Assembly: GCA_021161425.1 (NCBI GenBank)
Contig: JAGHAQ010000061.1
Location: 1 to 43,427, forward strand
DNA: 43,427 nucleotides
Direction of reading: 5' to 3'
DNA from: Candidatus Tharpella sp.
Lineage (GTDB): Bacteria; Desulfobacterota; Anaeroferrophillalia; Anaeroferrophillales; Tharpellaceae
The number at the start of each line of letters is the position of its first letter. The first letter of the stretch is position 1. The notes under the pieces were generated by a model. It had not been told where the DNA came from. It did no database searches and worked only from the letters and a program-made list of their open reading frames with translations. The position numbers were made by a program, and so were the translations under genes. Shown one piece after another: positions 8,729 to 17,295 of this stretch.

Positions 8729-9510
8729 GTTTGAGTGAAACTGAAAACCCTGAGAAACAAGATCCTAAGAAAGAAGATCATGAGATGCATCTCACCGATC
8801 ATCTAGAGGAACTTCGAAAGCGTTTGATTTTTGCTTTTATTGCAATTGCAGTTTTTACGGTTGTTGCTTATCTCTTTTCTGAAGAGCTCTTTCGTTTGCT
8901 CATGGCTCCACTGCTTGGGGTTATGCCGGCTGAAAGCGGCTTAATTTTTACCAGTCTGACTGAAACATTTTTTACCTATCTCAAGATCTCACTCTTGGCC
9001 GGTTTTTTCGCTGCATCTCCGGTTGTCATCTACCAAATCTGGAGATTCTCGGCCCCTGGACTCTACGCCAATGAAAAACGTTATGTTTTTCCCTTTGTTT
9101 TCTTTGCCAGTATATTCTTTGTTGGCGGGGCGATGTTTGGTTATTTTGTCGTTTTTCCTTTTGGTTTTAAATTCTTTATGGGATTTGCTACTGACTTCAT
9201 TACGCCAATGCCAACCGTAAAAGAGTACTTCTCTTTTTCTGTGCGTCTACTGTTTGCCTTCGGGGTTGTCTTTGAACTCCCGGTGGTGACTGCTTTTCTG
9301 GCCTCGATCGGGTTGGTCAACGCCCGAACTCTATCTGAAAAGCGAAAATTTGCAATTCTGGGATCGTTTGTGGTAGCGGCGGTTTTAACACCGCCTGATG
9401 TTGTCAGTCAGTTGATGATGGCCGGGCCCATTATAATACTCTACGAAATGAGTATTATTGTTGCCCGCATCTGTGGCCGCAAAAAAGCGGAGAACGTTGA
9501 GGAAGGTTGA
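8725..9510 (+). CDS. tatC: Sec-independent protein translocase TatC
   Basis: A 261-residue polytopic membrane protein that recognises twin-arginine signals. The N-terminal cytoplasmic segment [15 protein letters not shown] is a TatC signature. About six hydrophobic helices follow, with the conserved [18 protein letters not shown] loop, [11 protein letters not shown] and [18 protein letters not shown] near the end. A charged extension of about 20 residues precedes the conserved start. It is coupled to the TatA/B gene by a 4-base overlap, and the yciO-like gene follows 11 bases later. Confidence 0.97.
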   Translation: MSLSETENPEKQDPKKEDHEMHLTDHLEELRKRLIFAFIAIAVFTVVAYLFSEELFRLLMAPLLGVMPAESGLIFTSLTETFFTYLKISLLAGFFAASPVVIYQIWRFSAPGLYANEKRYVFPFVFFASIFFVGGAMFGYFVVFPFGFKFFMGFATDFITPMPTVKEYFSFSVRLLFAFGVVFELPVVTAFLASIGLVNARTLSEKRKFAILGSFVVAAVLTPPDVVSQLMMAGPIIILYEMSIIVARICGRKKAENVEEG

Positions 9511-9521
9511 TTCTTTAGACT

Positions 9522-10118
9522 ATGAATATTCTTCAACTTTATAATGGTCTGCCCAAAACCCGTCAGCTCCGGCAGTTACTGACGGGTTTGAATAATGGGG
9601 ATCTGGCGATAATTCCGACTGATACCAACTATGCCGCTGTCTGTTCTTTAGGCAGTAAAAAGGGGATCAATCGCCTTTATGCTCTGAAAACCGGTCGTCA
9701 TGAGAAAAAAATTACTCTTTTGTGTGCCGATTTAAAAGACATTAGTCTCTATGCCAATGTCAGCAATCCTGCATATCGTTTGATGAAAAGTCTGATTCCC
9801 GGTCCTTATACTTTTATCCTGCCGGCCTCCCGATTGGTCCCTAAAATGGTACTTACCAAACGTCGTACTGTCGGTATCAGATCCCCGGATCAGGCTGCCT
9901 GTTTGACGATTCCGGCTGAGCTTGGTACCGCTTTGCTGGCTGTCAGTGTCAAGGATTTCTCAAGCCAAGGGGACTCGGTATTCTCTTTGGAAAGTGCCTT
10001 TCAAAATGAAGTCAGTTACCTTTTCGATGCCGGGAGCATCGATTCGGAATCATCAACGATTGTTGATCTGACGGGCAGTGAGTATGAGGTAATTCGACAG
10101 GGTAAAGGAAAAATCTGA
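9522..10118 (+). CDS. Sua5/YciO/YrdC-family protein, YciO-like
   Basis: A 198-residue protein with a YrdC fold. Family members bind double-stranded RNA or nucleotides, and the TsaC/Sua5 branch makes threonylcarbamoyl-AMP for tRNA t6A. Seen here: GDLAIIPTDTNYAAVC near residue 30, RLYALKTGRHEKKITLLCADL, SLIPGPYTFILPAS and RRTVGIRSPD. The stretch after YALK reads like YciO rather than the KxR-plus-GRP pattern of TsaC, so a t6A role is uncertain. It follows tatC by 11 bases and probably shares its transcript. Confidence 0.85.
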   Translation: MNILQLYNGLPKTRQLRQLLTGLNNGDLAIIPTDTNYAAVCSLGSKKGINRLYALKTGRHEKKITLLCADLKDISLYANVSNPAYRLMKSLIPGPYTFILPASRLVPKMVLTKRRTVGIRSPDQAACLTIPAELGTALLAVSVKDFSSQGDSVFSLESAFQNEVSYLFDAGSIDSESSTIVDLTGSEYEVIRQGKGKI

Positions 10119-10203
10119 AAAAAACGTGAAAAGGTTGACGAAAGCCGGGATGATTTGCTAAGAAGGTTTTGTCCCTTCAATATTTAACAAGGATATATCG
10201 ATT

Positions 10204-11247
10204 ATGAACAGACTGATTAAAACATTGATGGTTCTTGTTCTCATTTTTGGGGTGGCTGCCTTGATTGCGGCAAGTTACTATTTTGCCCCTGTGATAAAAG
10301 CCAATCAGCGGGGCGTCGTGATGACGGGTGATGCAGACCAGGGAGAAAATTTAATCGTCCTGGCTCCGGGGAAACATTATTGGTTTATCTCAGGATATAA
10401 TCCGATCACCACAACCCTGACTTGTATTGAGATAAACGAAAAAGAGCTTTCTTTGTCGGATTCTGCTAGTGGAGAAAATTCAGGGCTATTGCTGACAAGT
10501 AAAGATGGCGATGAGGTTAAGGCTGATTTTACGGTTTGGTATAGAGTGATTCCGGCTCAAGCCGGATTGCGCCTGGCTGCCTTAGGTGATGGTGATGTTG
10601 ATAAAATAGTTACCGAAATCGTTAAGGCAACGGCTCGGGAAAAAGCTGCATACCATGATGCCGGAACCTTTTATGACGGTAAGGTGCAAGCCGAATATGT
10701 TGAATCAATCAAAAAAGATGTTAACCAACAGTTAGCAGCTCGTGGACTGGAATTGACTGTTTTCAAATGTAATAAACTCCATTTTTCAGCCGCATTGCTG
10801 AAAAAAATTGAAGAGATTAAAAAAGCTGAAGCAATAATTGAAGTCAATAAGGTCAAGGTGAAAGCTGCGGTGGTAGCTGCTCAGGAGATGGAGGAGGCAG
10901 CCAAAGGCCGAAAGCGAGCTGCATTGCAGGAGGCCCAGGCCCGCAAAGAGAGCGTGATTATGGCCTCAGAAGCCCAGGTGATTGCGGCGAAAAATTGGGT
11001 GGCGGCGGAAAAAATTAAAGCTGAAGTGTTGCTGGTACGAAGCCAGGCAAAAGCTGAAGCGATGCAGGTTGAAGCTGCAGCAAAAGTCTTTTCCGGTCCG
11101 GAAGGCGAGCGTTTCCTGCGTTATCGAATCGCCGACTCACTGGCTGAAGCATGGTCGCAGCGTAACAATATGAATGCAGCTTCCGGCGGATTGGGTCTGG
11201 ATGGTATGGCTACAGGTATCACATCTCTTTCTGCCCCCGCAAAGTGA
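10204..11247 (+). CDS. Stand-alone SPFH/Band-7 membrane protein
   Basis: A 347-residue protein with an N-terminal membrane anchor (residues about 7-28), then an SPFH-like domain that starts at IKANQRGVVMTGD and includes DEVKADFTVWYRV, as in stomatin/prohibitin proteins. From about residue 205 it is a long Ala/Glu/Lys-rich coiled coil, and the end is Gly/Ser-rich. It differs from the HflK and HflC encoded earlier in the window and lacks their C-terminal signatures. Its partner is unknown. SPFH proteins usually form membrane-bound rings or scaffold microdomains. AAGGAT precedes the ATG. It lies after yciO and faces the convergent zinc-ribbon gene. Confidence 0.85.
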   Translation: MNRLIKTLMVLVLIFGVAALIAASYYFAPVIKANQRGVVMTGDADQGENLIVLAPGKHYWFISGYNPITTTLTCIEINEKELSLSDSASGENSGLLLTSKDGDEVKADFTVWYRVIPAQAGLRLAALGDGDVDKIVTEIVKATAREKAAYHDAGTFYDGKVQAEYVESIKKDVNQQLAARGLELTVFKCNKLHFSAALLKKIEEIKKAEAIIEVNKVKVKAAVVAAQEMEEAAKGRKRAALQEAQARKESVIMASEAQVIAAKNWVAAEKIKAEVLLVRSQAKAEAMQVEAAAKVFSGPEGERFLRYRIADSLAEAWSQRNNMNAASGGLGLDGMATGITSLSAPAK

Positions 11248-11327
11248 AGGTTCATTAAGCAAATAGTAAAGCGGCAGCAATTGAAAAAAGGTAAAAATGG
11301 GGGGCGGATTTATGGATCTTCCCCTTA

Positions 11328-12077
11328 TTATTTTTTTGAATTACCGTTTCCTCCAAGGTCTGCTAGAATCTGATCCAGACTCTCTTCATCCTCCATATCA
11401 AGCTCCAACTCAATCATATCTTTATCAGTAGTATCGGATGGAACGCTGAGACTGATATCATTTTCAAGATCATTCGTCGAGAACTCAAAAGGGATATCGT
11501 TTTCCAGCGGCTCACCGCCGGTTACCGGTTGATCATCCTTGTCCTCATCTGCAAACAAAACAAATTCATCTTCTTTGCTCTTCTCTTCTTCGGGAGACTC
11601 TTCAGTTCTGTCACTATCGGTGTTGAAAGAGGGATTCAATTCCAAACCTTCAACTCCACTGCTGGATTCCAGTTCAATATTTGGTAAGATTTCTTTGTTC
11701 TCTGGGCGGGGATACAACTCATCCATATTGCCAAGGGTTTCAAGTTCTGAGCTGAGTCCAGAAGAGATATCTTCAGACAAAGCTTCACTGCGTTGTTCCT
11801 CTTGGGTTGGAAGCGCAGAGGAAATCGGTTGTGAGTCGTCGGTCAGCGGAGAAAAATCGGTTTCAGGAAAATATGGAGCTGCGCCCGGCGGCGTTTCTTG
11901 AGCTTTATCTACTTCAGGTCCTCCAGCCTCTAAACCTCCATGTTCTAAGCCGGCAAAGAGGGTTGGCTCGTTTATTTTCAGATTGAGAGCTTTGCGACTG
12001 TCATCGAGAAGTTCGCCACATTTTTTGCACGCTCTAAGATAGTCAAAACTGGTATAGCCACATTTAGGACACTTCAC
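11328..12077 (-). CDS. Acidic protein with N-terminal zinc ribbon, function unknown
   Basis: A 249-residue soluble protein. Two Cys pairs, CPKCG at the very start and CKKCG about 15 residues later, form a zinc ribbon. A short conserved-looking stretch (ALNLKINEPTLFAG) follows, and the remaining roughly 200 residues are low-complexity and very rich in Glu, Asp and Ser. The C terminus ends with a more ordered ELDMEDEESLDQILADLG. I chose GTG at 12077 because GGGAGG lies five bases before it and it puts the zinc ribbon at the start. An in-frame TTG at 12101 would add eight residues. There is no membrane segment or signal. It is downstream of rsmE on the same strand (136 bases away). Function is not recognised, though a protein- or nucleic-acid-binding adaptor is possible. 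Confidence 0.8.
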   Translation of the reverse strand: MKCPKCGYTSFDYLRACKKCGELLDDSRKALNLKINEPTLFAGLEHGGLEAGGPEVDKAQETPPGAAPYFPETDFSPLTDDSQPISSALPTQEEQRSEALSEDISSGLSSELETLGNMDELYPRPENKEILPNIELESSSGVEGLELNPSFNTDSDRTEESPEEEKSKEDEFVLFADEDKDDQPVTGGEPLENDIPFEFSTNDLENDISLSVPSDTTDKDMIELELDMEDEESLDQILADLGGNGNSKK

Positions 12078-12213
12078 AAGAACCTCCCGATCCGGTCTCA
12101 AAACACAAAAAAACCATGAATGAATGGCAAAGTAAAAGCTTCATATTCGAGAAAACCACAAGGGCACTTCCTTGTCGGCGCTCAACAAAGAAAGTGGAGT
12201 TTTTTCGAAGCCC

Positions 12214-12957
12214 TCACAGATTACCCTTTATAAATTGTACCAAAGTAAGGGCGGAGACGACAGCGGTTTCAAGGCGCATAATGCGCTTGCCCAAACTGGA
12301 TATTATATAGTTGTGTGAACGTAGAAAATCTATCTCATTTTCGCTAAAACCACCTTCGGGGCCCAAAAGCAGTTTCACTGCGGCATCTTTATTCAAGTTC
12401 CACTTTTTGACCGGCAAGGCGTCAAGGGCCCGGGGGTGGAAAACGATCCTGTCAACAAGTAAAATCTTCTCTTTACGGGCTTCTTCCAAATCTACAAAAT
12501 CTATTGGCTTATCAATCTTGAGTAGGTATGGATTGCCGGATTGTTTAAGACTGGCAACTGCAATGCGTTGCCAATGTCGGTGCTTTCTGTCAATTTTTTC
12601 TTCAGAACTGATATTTACGACAGTTCTGGAAGTCATTAAAGGTGTAAACTTAGTAACTCCGAGCTCAACTGCTTTCTGGATAATACCATCCAGCTTACCA
12701 CTTTTTGGTAGAGCAACCATAAGCTGTAAAGGTAACGGTTTGGGGTAAGTCACATCTTCAGTAATTTCAACCTGTAGCACTTTTTTAAGGTTGTCAATCG
12801 TCGTAATTTTGCCCCGATAGTATTTCCCCCGACCATCAAGAAAATCGATGTGACTACCGATTCGTCGACGCAAGACTTTTATCTGGTGCCGAAATTCATC
12901 TCCTTCAAAAAAAGCCTTAAGCCCATCTATAGATTCTGTATAAGCGAACTTCGACAT
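12214..12957 (-). CDS. rsmE: 16S rRNA m3U1498 methyltransferase RsmE
   Basis: A 247-residue SPOUT-class methyltransferase that methylates U1498 of 16S rRNA. An N-terminal PUA-like part (EFRHQIKVLRRRIGSHIDFLDG) leads into the knotted domain, with LPKSGKLDGIIQKAVELGVT, LLLGPEGGFSENEIDFL and SLGKRIMRLETAVVSAL forming the S-adenosylmethionine site. Length is normal. A poor spacer-fit TTGACA lies upstream at 12998-13003 on this strand. It is 116 bases downstream of rimO and probably part of the same minus-strand group. Confidence 0.95.
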   Translation of the reverse strand: MSKFAYTESIDGLKAFFEGDEFRHQIKVLRRRIGSHIDFLDGRGKYYRGKITTIDNLKKVLQVEITEDVTYPKPLPLQLMVALPKSGKLDGIIQKAVELGVTKFTPLMTSRTVVNISSEEKIDRKHRHWQRIAVASLKQSGNPYLLKIDKPIDFVDLEEARKEKILLVDRIVFHPRALDALPVKKWNLNKDAAVKLLLGPEGGFSENEIDFLRSHNYIISSLGKRIMRLETAVVSALTLVQFIKGNL

Positions 12958-13073
12958 TATAATTATAAGCTATTTTCGTACCAGGGTAAATTCAGGTTGT
13001 CAATTCCAGAAAAAACAATTTTTGACCAGTTCACACCCTGCAATAACATAAAATAAAGATGGATTAGTAACAG

Positions 13074-14411
13074 CTACTTGATTCGGGCAAAAAGGTCAAA
13101 TTCATGGCAGTCTTGAATCTCTACATCTACAATTGTGCCTGGTTCAGCGTTACCTTCAGTAATATAGGTCAAACCATCAATTTCTGGCGCTTGAAAAGTG
13201 GTTCTTCCCTGGAGAAGAAGATCACTTTCCTGACTGAGTCCTTCGATCAAGACTTTTCTTGTACGACCAACCTCTGCCCGTAAACGTTTTTCAGTGATAC
13301 CCTGTTGGATATCTAGTATAGTTTGTAAACGTTCCCCTTTCAAGGCTTCAGGAACCTGTTGTGGAAATCGGGCGGCCCGACTCCCTTCCTCCGGCCAGTA
13401 AGAAAAGACGCCTAGGTAGTCAAAAAGACCTTCCGCAACAAAATCAAGTAACTCTTTGAAATCTTTCTCGCTTTCCCCAGGGAATCCAACAATAACTGTA
13501 CTGCGCAAGAAAAGACCAGGGATCTTTGTTTTCATAGACTCAAGGGTTTGACGAATGTCTTTGCCTCGGTCATGACGGCCCATGGCAGTTAAGATGGGGT
13601 CACTGATATGTTGAATTGGGATATCTATATAGTTGCAAATCATGCTCTCTTGGGCCATCACCTCAACCAACTCCGTGGTTATCCGGTGGGGATAGGCATA
13701 GAGTAGTCGTAACCAACCAAGTGCAGGTATTTGGCATAAGGCTTTGAGCAGGTCAGTAAGTTGAGGTTTTTCGGCAAGATCGTTACCGTAGGCGGTGATG
13801 TCCTGAGCGACAAGGTTGATCTCCTGCACTCCGGCGGTCACCATCTGTCGGGCTTGAGAAATAAGGGTTCCAAGTGATACGCTCTGTTGCGGTCCTTTGA
13901 TGACCGGAATCATGCAATATGAACAACGATTATTACAACCTTCTGCAATTTTAAGATAACTATAGGCTAAAGGTGGTGTGATTTGTTGTGGAACAGCGTG
14001 GAGTTTATTGTAGTTCGGGATGCTGATTTCACAAATAGTGCTGCCAGGGCGGTGGCTTGCCATAAACTTTTTGATGGCGGCTGGTATTTTATGAAAGTCC
14101 GACGTTCCAAAAAGCAAGTCAATCTCGGGAATTTCTTGAGAAAGTGATGCCCCATACCTTTGCGGTAGGCATCCTGTAACTACCAGAAGACGGCAAGCGC
14201 CATCCTCCTTGAAACTGGCCAGATGTAAAATAGTGTTGACGGCTTCTTCAACCGCTGGCTGGATGAAGGCACAAGTATTAACAATGATTATCTCAGCATC
14301 ATCAGGTTCGGCGAGGAGCTGGAAATCTGCTTTGAGAAGGAGGTAGATGAGTTTTTCGGCATCTACTTCATTTTTAGGGCAACCCAGATTAATGACGGCG
14401 GTTTTCAACAT
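13074..14411 (-). CDS. rimO: Ribosomal protein S12 methylthiotransferase RimO
   Basis: A 445-residue radical-SAM enzyme that adds a methylthio group to an Asp of ribosomal protein S12. The N-terminal UPF0004 domain has the auxiliary-cluster cysteines Cys11, Cys47 and Cys81. The radical-SAM motif CNNRCSYC gives Cys159, Cys163 and Cys166. The C-terminal TRAM region ends in DCHEFDLFARIK. YSYLKIAEGCNNRCSYC and VGFPGESEKDF separate it from MiaB. The ATG follows AAGG by eight bases, and this Shine-Dalgarno sequence lies at the edge of a long hairpin (14421-14453). ilvE is directly upstream. Confidence 0.96.
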   Translation of the reverse strand: MLKTAVINLGCPKNEVDAEKLIYLLLKADFQLLAEPDDAEIIIVNTCAFIQPAVEEAVNTILHLASFKEDGACRLLVVTGCLPQRYGASLSQEIPEIDLLFGTSDFHKIPAAIKKFMASHRPGSTICEISIPNYNKLHAVPQQITPPLAYSYLKIAEGCNNRCSYCMIPVIKGPQQSVSLGTLISQARQMVTAGVQEINLVAQDITAYGNDLAEKPQLTDLLKALCQIPALGWLRLLYAYPHRITTELVEVMAQESMICNYIDIPIQHISDPILTAMGRHDRGKDIRQTLESMKTKIPGLFLRSTVIVGFPGESEKDFKELLDFVAEGLFDYLGVFSYWPEEGSRAARFPQQVPEALKGERLQTILDIQQGITEKRLRAEVGRTRKVLIEGLSQESDLLLQGRTTFQAPEIDGLTYITEGNAEPGTIVDVEIQDCHEFDLFARIK

Positions 14412-14420
14412 AAAGTAGAC

Positions 14421-14453
14421 CTTCGGCTACGAATCCGGGATTCGTAGCCGAAG
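14421..14453 (-). promoter_or_regulatory. Long perfect hairpin between ilvE and rimO
   Basis: CTTCGGCTACGAAT (14421-14434) and ATTCGTAGCCGAAG (14440-14453) are exact reverse complements around CCGGG. The stem reaches 16 bp if the central CC/GG pairs. Transcribed on the minus strand, its 3' arm ends in GAAG, and the next base completes the AAGG that serves as the rimO Shine-Dalgarno sequence. No T run follows. It may repress rimO translation, act as a processing site, or be a mobile palindrome. Confidence 0.75.
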
Positions 14454-14471
14454 TTTAGTGATTGGGTCTGT

Positions 14472-15545
14472 TTACGAGACTTTAACGATATCAATCCAGT
14501 TATTGACATCAGCTTGTGTGCCATATTGAATCCCGGTTATTTCGTCGAAAAGTTTTTGTGAAAGCTCTCCAACCTTGCCATTGTTGATAATTGAGTCCTT
14601 ATCCTGGTAATGGATGGAGCCCACCGGTGAAATGACAGCCGCAGTTCCCGTACCGAACATCTCCTGCAAACGGCCGTCATTGCCGGCCTGCATGACTTCA
14701 TCAATGCTAATCTGTTTTTCAACAATCGGAATATTCCAGTCTTTAAGGATCTTAATAGTTGAATCCCGAGTCATTCCGGGTAGAATACTGCCATTTAATG
14801 GGGGAGTGATGACCTCGCCGTCGATCTTCACCATGATATTCATAGTTCCGACCTCTTCCAGCCATTTTAATTCGAGGGCGTCAAGCCAGAGAACCTGGGT
14901 AAAACCCTTTTTCTGGGCTTTTACGGCCGCCAGCAGACTGGCGGCATAGTTGCCAGGGGTTTTAATTTCGCCAATGCCGCCGCGAACGGCCCGCACATAC
15001 TCATCTTCAACCATGATTTTTACCGGGTTAAAACCTTCAGCATAATAGGCTCCAACCGGCGAAAGTATTATCATTAATTTATAGGTGTGCGAAGGACGGA
15101 CACCAAGAAATTGATCGGTTGCGAAGATAAAAGGTCGGATATAAAGGGCAGTTCCGTGAGCTGAGGGCACCCATGCGTTGTCAATCTCAAGCAGTTTTTT
15201 TAAACCTGAGAAGAGCTCTTCAACATCCACTTCAGGGATACAGACTCTCCTGGCTGAATCATTAAAACGCCGAAAATGATCACGGGCGCGGAAAAGGTTG
15301 ATGTTGCCGTCGTCGGCACGAAATGCTTTCATGCCCTCGAAGATCGCCTGACCATAGTGGAGAGCCATCATTGAAGGGTCGATCTGAAAGGGTCCGTAGG
15401 ACTCAATACGGGTACCATGCCAACCCTTTTCCAGATTGTAGTCCATGACCAGCATATGATCACTGAAATGAACCCCGAAACCGAGCTCTTCAGTAGCCGG
15501 AATGCTTTTGCGATTTTCACTTAATTTGATAGCTATGTCCGCCAT
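14472..15545 (-). CDS. ilvE: Branched-chain amino-acid aminotransferase
   Basis: A 357-residue PLP enzyme (fold type IV) that makes Leu, Ile and Val from their 2-oxo acids. It shows GWHGTRIESYGPFQIDPS, ALHYGQAIFEGMKAFR, the PLP lysine Lys195 in GEIKTPGNYAASL, and MFGTGTAAVISPVG. The pattern matches the longer, eukaryote-like ilvE form (YbgE type). It complements the citramalate route to isoleucine started by cimA at 17296. A cooT-like gene lies 45 bases upstream on the same strand. Confidence 0.95.
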   Translation of the reverse strand: MADIAIKLSENRKSIPATEELGFGVHFSDHMLVMDYNLEKGWHGTRIESYGPFQIDPSMMALHYGQAIFEGMKAFRADDGNINLFRARDHFRRFNDSARRVCIPEVDVEELFSGLKKLLEIDNAWVPSAHGTALYIRPFIFATDQFLGVRPSHTYKLMIILSPVGAYYAEGFNPVKIMVEDEYVRAVRGGIGEIKTPGNYAASLLAAVKAQKKGFTQVLWLDALELKWLEEVGTMNIMVKIDGEVITPPLNGSILPGMTRDSTIKILKDWNIPIVEKQISIDEVMQAGNDGRLQEMFGTGTAAVISPVGSIHYQDKDSIINNGKVGELSQKLFDEITGIQYGTQADVNNWIDIVKVS

Positions 15546-15590
15546 TTTCTAATCCTTCTTCCTTCATTTATGTTTATAAAATTAAAAAAT

Positions 15591-15794
15591 CTATTGATCA
15601 GTTAATTCGGTCATAACGATCCGGTGTTTAAGTAAGTCCATCTCTTTAATAGTTGCCTGGACTGTTAGGCGATCACCGAAAAGTCCTACTAGTTCAACCC
15701 CGCCCTCTTCAAGAGGGGTTATAAACGAGACATCTTCCATGAGAAGTTTTTCGCCGCCCGCCTGGTCAAGCAGGTATGCATTTGATTGACACAT
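15591..15794 (-). CDS. CooT-family small protein
   Basis: A 67-residue protein beginning MCQSNAYL, with a conserved Cys2 and the fold-typical spread VSFITPLEEGGVELVGLFGD. In Rhodospirillum rubrum CooT binds nickel through Cys2 and helps carbon-monoxide dehydrogenase maturation, and the wider family is of unclear role. No CO dehydrogenase gene lies in this window, so a nickel role here is only a family-based guess. GGAG is present eight bases before the ATG, and a -10-like TATAAT sits at 15816-15821 on this strand. It is probably the first gene of the group leading into ilvE. Confidence 0.8.
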   Translation of the reverse strand: MCQSNAYLLDQAGGEKLLMEDVSFITPLEEGGVELVGLFGDRLTVQATIKEMDLLKHRIVMTELTDQ

Positions 15795-15815
15795 AATATC
15801 AACTCCATTTCTGTT

Positions 15816-15821
15816 ATTATA
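15816..15821 (-). promoter_or_regulatory. Candidate -10 box for the cooT-ilvE transcript
   Basis: Perfect TATAAT on the minus strand, 21 bases before the cooT start. No good -35 lies at the usual distance, so the call is weak. Confidence 0.35.
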
Positions 15822-15939
15822 CTGGTTTATACTGCGTCATTAAGAACTACAAAATTTTCTTTATCACAAGGGGTTACATTAGTGCAAGCCTTGAGGAGCA
15901 ACAATCATTAAAAATTTATTAATGCTCTAAGGTTTGAAG

Positions 15940-15968
15940 TTGACAGTACCTCAATAATCAAATAAAAC
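15940..15968 (+). promoter_or_regulatory. Candidate sigma-70 promoter for lysC
   Basis: TTGACA (15940-15945), a 17-base spacer and TAAAAC (15963-15968) stand 63 bases before the lysC start. This is a good match to the vegetative consensus, in the divergent cooT/lysC spacer. I see no lysine riboswitch or leader peptide. Confidence 0.6.
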
Positions 15969-16031
15969 GTTGACGACAGCTTTAATTTACAACAACATCA
16001 ACAGATATGCTAGGGGATAAGGTTTTTAACG

Positions 16032-17264
16032 ATGGAATTAGTTGTTCAAAAATATGGAGGAACCTCAGTCGGTTCGATTGAACGGATCAAGAATGTAGCC
16101 CGGCGGGTGGTGGCCACCAAAAAACGCGGCAATAAGGTTGTTGTTGTCCTCTCAGCCATGTCCGGCGAGACCGATCGCCTGATTAATATGGCCAATGAAA
16201 TAGACCCTGTGCATAATCGTCGTGAGCATGACGTGTTGGTCTCTTCCGGCGAACAGGTTTCCATCTCACTGTTAACGATGGCTATTGAAACTCTGGGAGA
16301 AAAAGCGATCTCTTATCTGGGTTCTCAGATTACTATCAGAACCGACAGTGATCATAGCCGAGCCCGGATTATAGATATTGATGGCAGCCGGATCAAAAAT
16401 GCTCTGGATAAAGATTTAATTGTTGTTGTTGCCGGTTTTCAGGGAGTTGATGCGGACGGCAATATTACAACGTTGGGCCGGGGCGGCTCGGATACCAGTG
16501 CCGTAGCCATCGCTGCAGCTTTGTCGGCAGAAGTCTGTGAGATCTATACTGATGTGGACGGTATCTATACAACCGATCCTAATGTCTGTAACCAAGCCCG
16601 CAAACTGGATCGGATATCTTATGATGAAATGCTCGAAATGGCCAGTCTTGGGGCCAAGGTTTTACAGATTCGTTCAGTTGAATTCGCCCAAAAACATGGC
16701 ATGCCGATTCACGTTCGTTCGAGTTTTTCTGATAATCAAGGGACCATTGTCTGTAAGGAGGAAGAGGGTATGGAAAAAGCCATCGTTTCCGGTGTCGCAT
16801 ATAACAAAAATGAAGCTAAAATTACAATTTGCGGAATTCCTGATCGACCCGGGATCGCGGCTTCTATCTTTTCCGCTATCGCGGTCCAAGGAATTGTCGT
16901 TGATATGATTATCCAGAATATCTCGGCTGAAGGACTGACCGACTTGACATTTACCATACCAAAGCTCGACTACGATCTCGCCCTTACGTCACTGCAGGAG
17001 ATCAACCAGGAGATTGGCGCCCGGGATATTAATGGTGATAAAAATATTGCCAAAGTTTCAATTGTCGGGATCGGCATGCGTACCCATGCCAATGTCGCCG
17101 GCCGTATGTTTGCAGCCCTGGCTCGGGAAAATATCAATATTCTGATGATCAGCACCTCAGAAATCAAGGTCTCCTGCGTAATTGTTGAAAAATATACTGA
17201 ACTGGCGGTACGGGTTTTACATCAGGAGTTTGAATTAGCGGAAGAAATCAAAAACGAAGGCTGA
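16032..17264 (+). CDS. lysC: Aspartate kinase
   Basis: A 410-residue kinase that makes aspartyl-phosphate, the entry to Lys, Thr and Met synthesis. The catalytic domain shows KYGGTSVGS at residues 7-15, VVVVLSAMSGETDRL, TTLGRGGSDTSAVA and EIYTDVDGIYTTDP. Two C-terminal ACT domains (from about residue 265) with PGIAASIFSAIA and INILMISTSEIKVS are the usual sites of feedback control by Lys or Thr. Length is normal for the monofunctional class. GGGGATAAGG lies upstream. cimA follows after 31 bases, a pairing that fits the Thr/Ile branch. thrC is elsewhere in the window. Confidence 0.97.
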   Translation: MELVVQKYGGTSVGSIERIKNVARRVVATKKRGNKVVVVLSAMSGETDRLINMANEIDPVHNRREHDVLVSSGEQVSISLLTMAIETLGEKAISYLGSQITIRTDSDHSRARIIDIDGSRIKNALDKDLIVVVAGFQGVDADGNITTLGRGGSDTSAVAIAAALSAEVCEIYTDVDGIYTTDPNVCNQARKLDRISYDEMLEMASLGAKVLQIRSVEFAQKHGMPIHVRSSFSDNQGTIVCKEEEGMEKAIVSGVAYNKNEAKITICGIPDRPGIAASIFSAIAVQGIVVDMIIQNISAEGLTDLTFTIPKLDYDLALTSLQEINQEIGARDINGDKNIAKVSIVGIGMRTHANVAGRMFAALARENINILMISTSEIKVSCVIVEKYTELAVRVLHQEFELAEEIKNEG

Positions 17265-17295
17265 TGATAATCAGGGAACCTGTGTGGCGGTATAA

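Noticed and set aside
11248-11327. Bidirectional terminator between the SPFH gene and the zinc-ribbon gene
   Set aside because: There is a T run and a GGGG/CCCC pair, but the stem between them does not pair well.
12116-12310. 64-codon ORF on the + strand
   Set aside because: Mostly antisense to rsmE, which has full family conservation.
15795-16031. Lysine riboswitch or attenuator before lysC
   Set aside because: No leader peptide, no terminator and no recognisable riboswitch core; only a good promoter.
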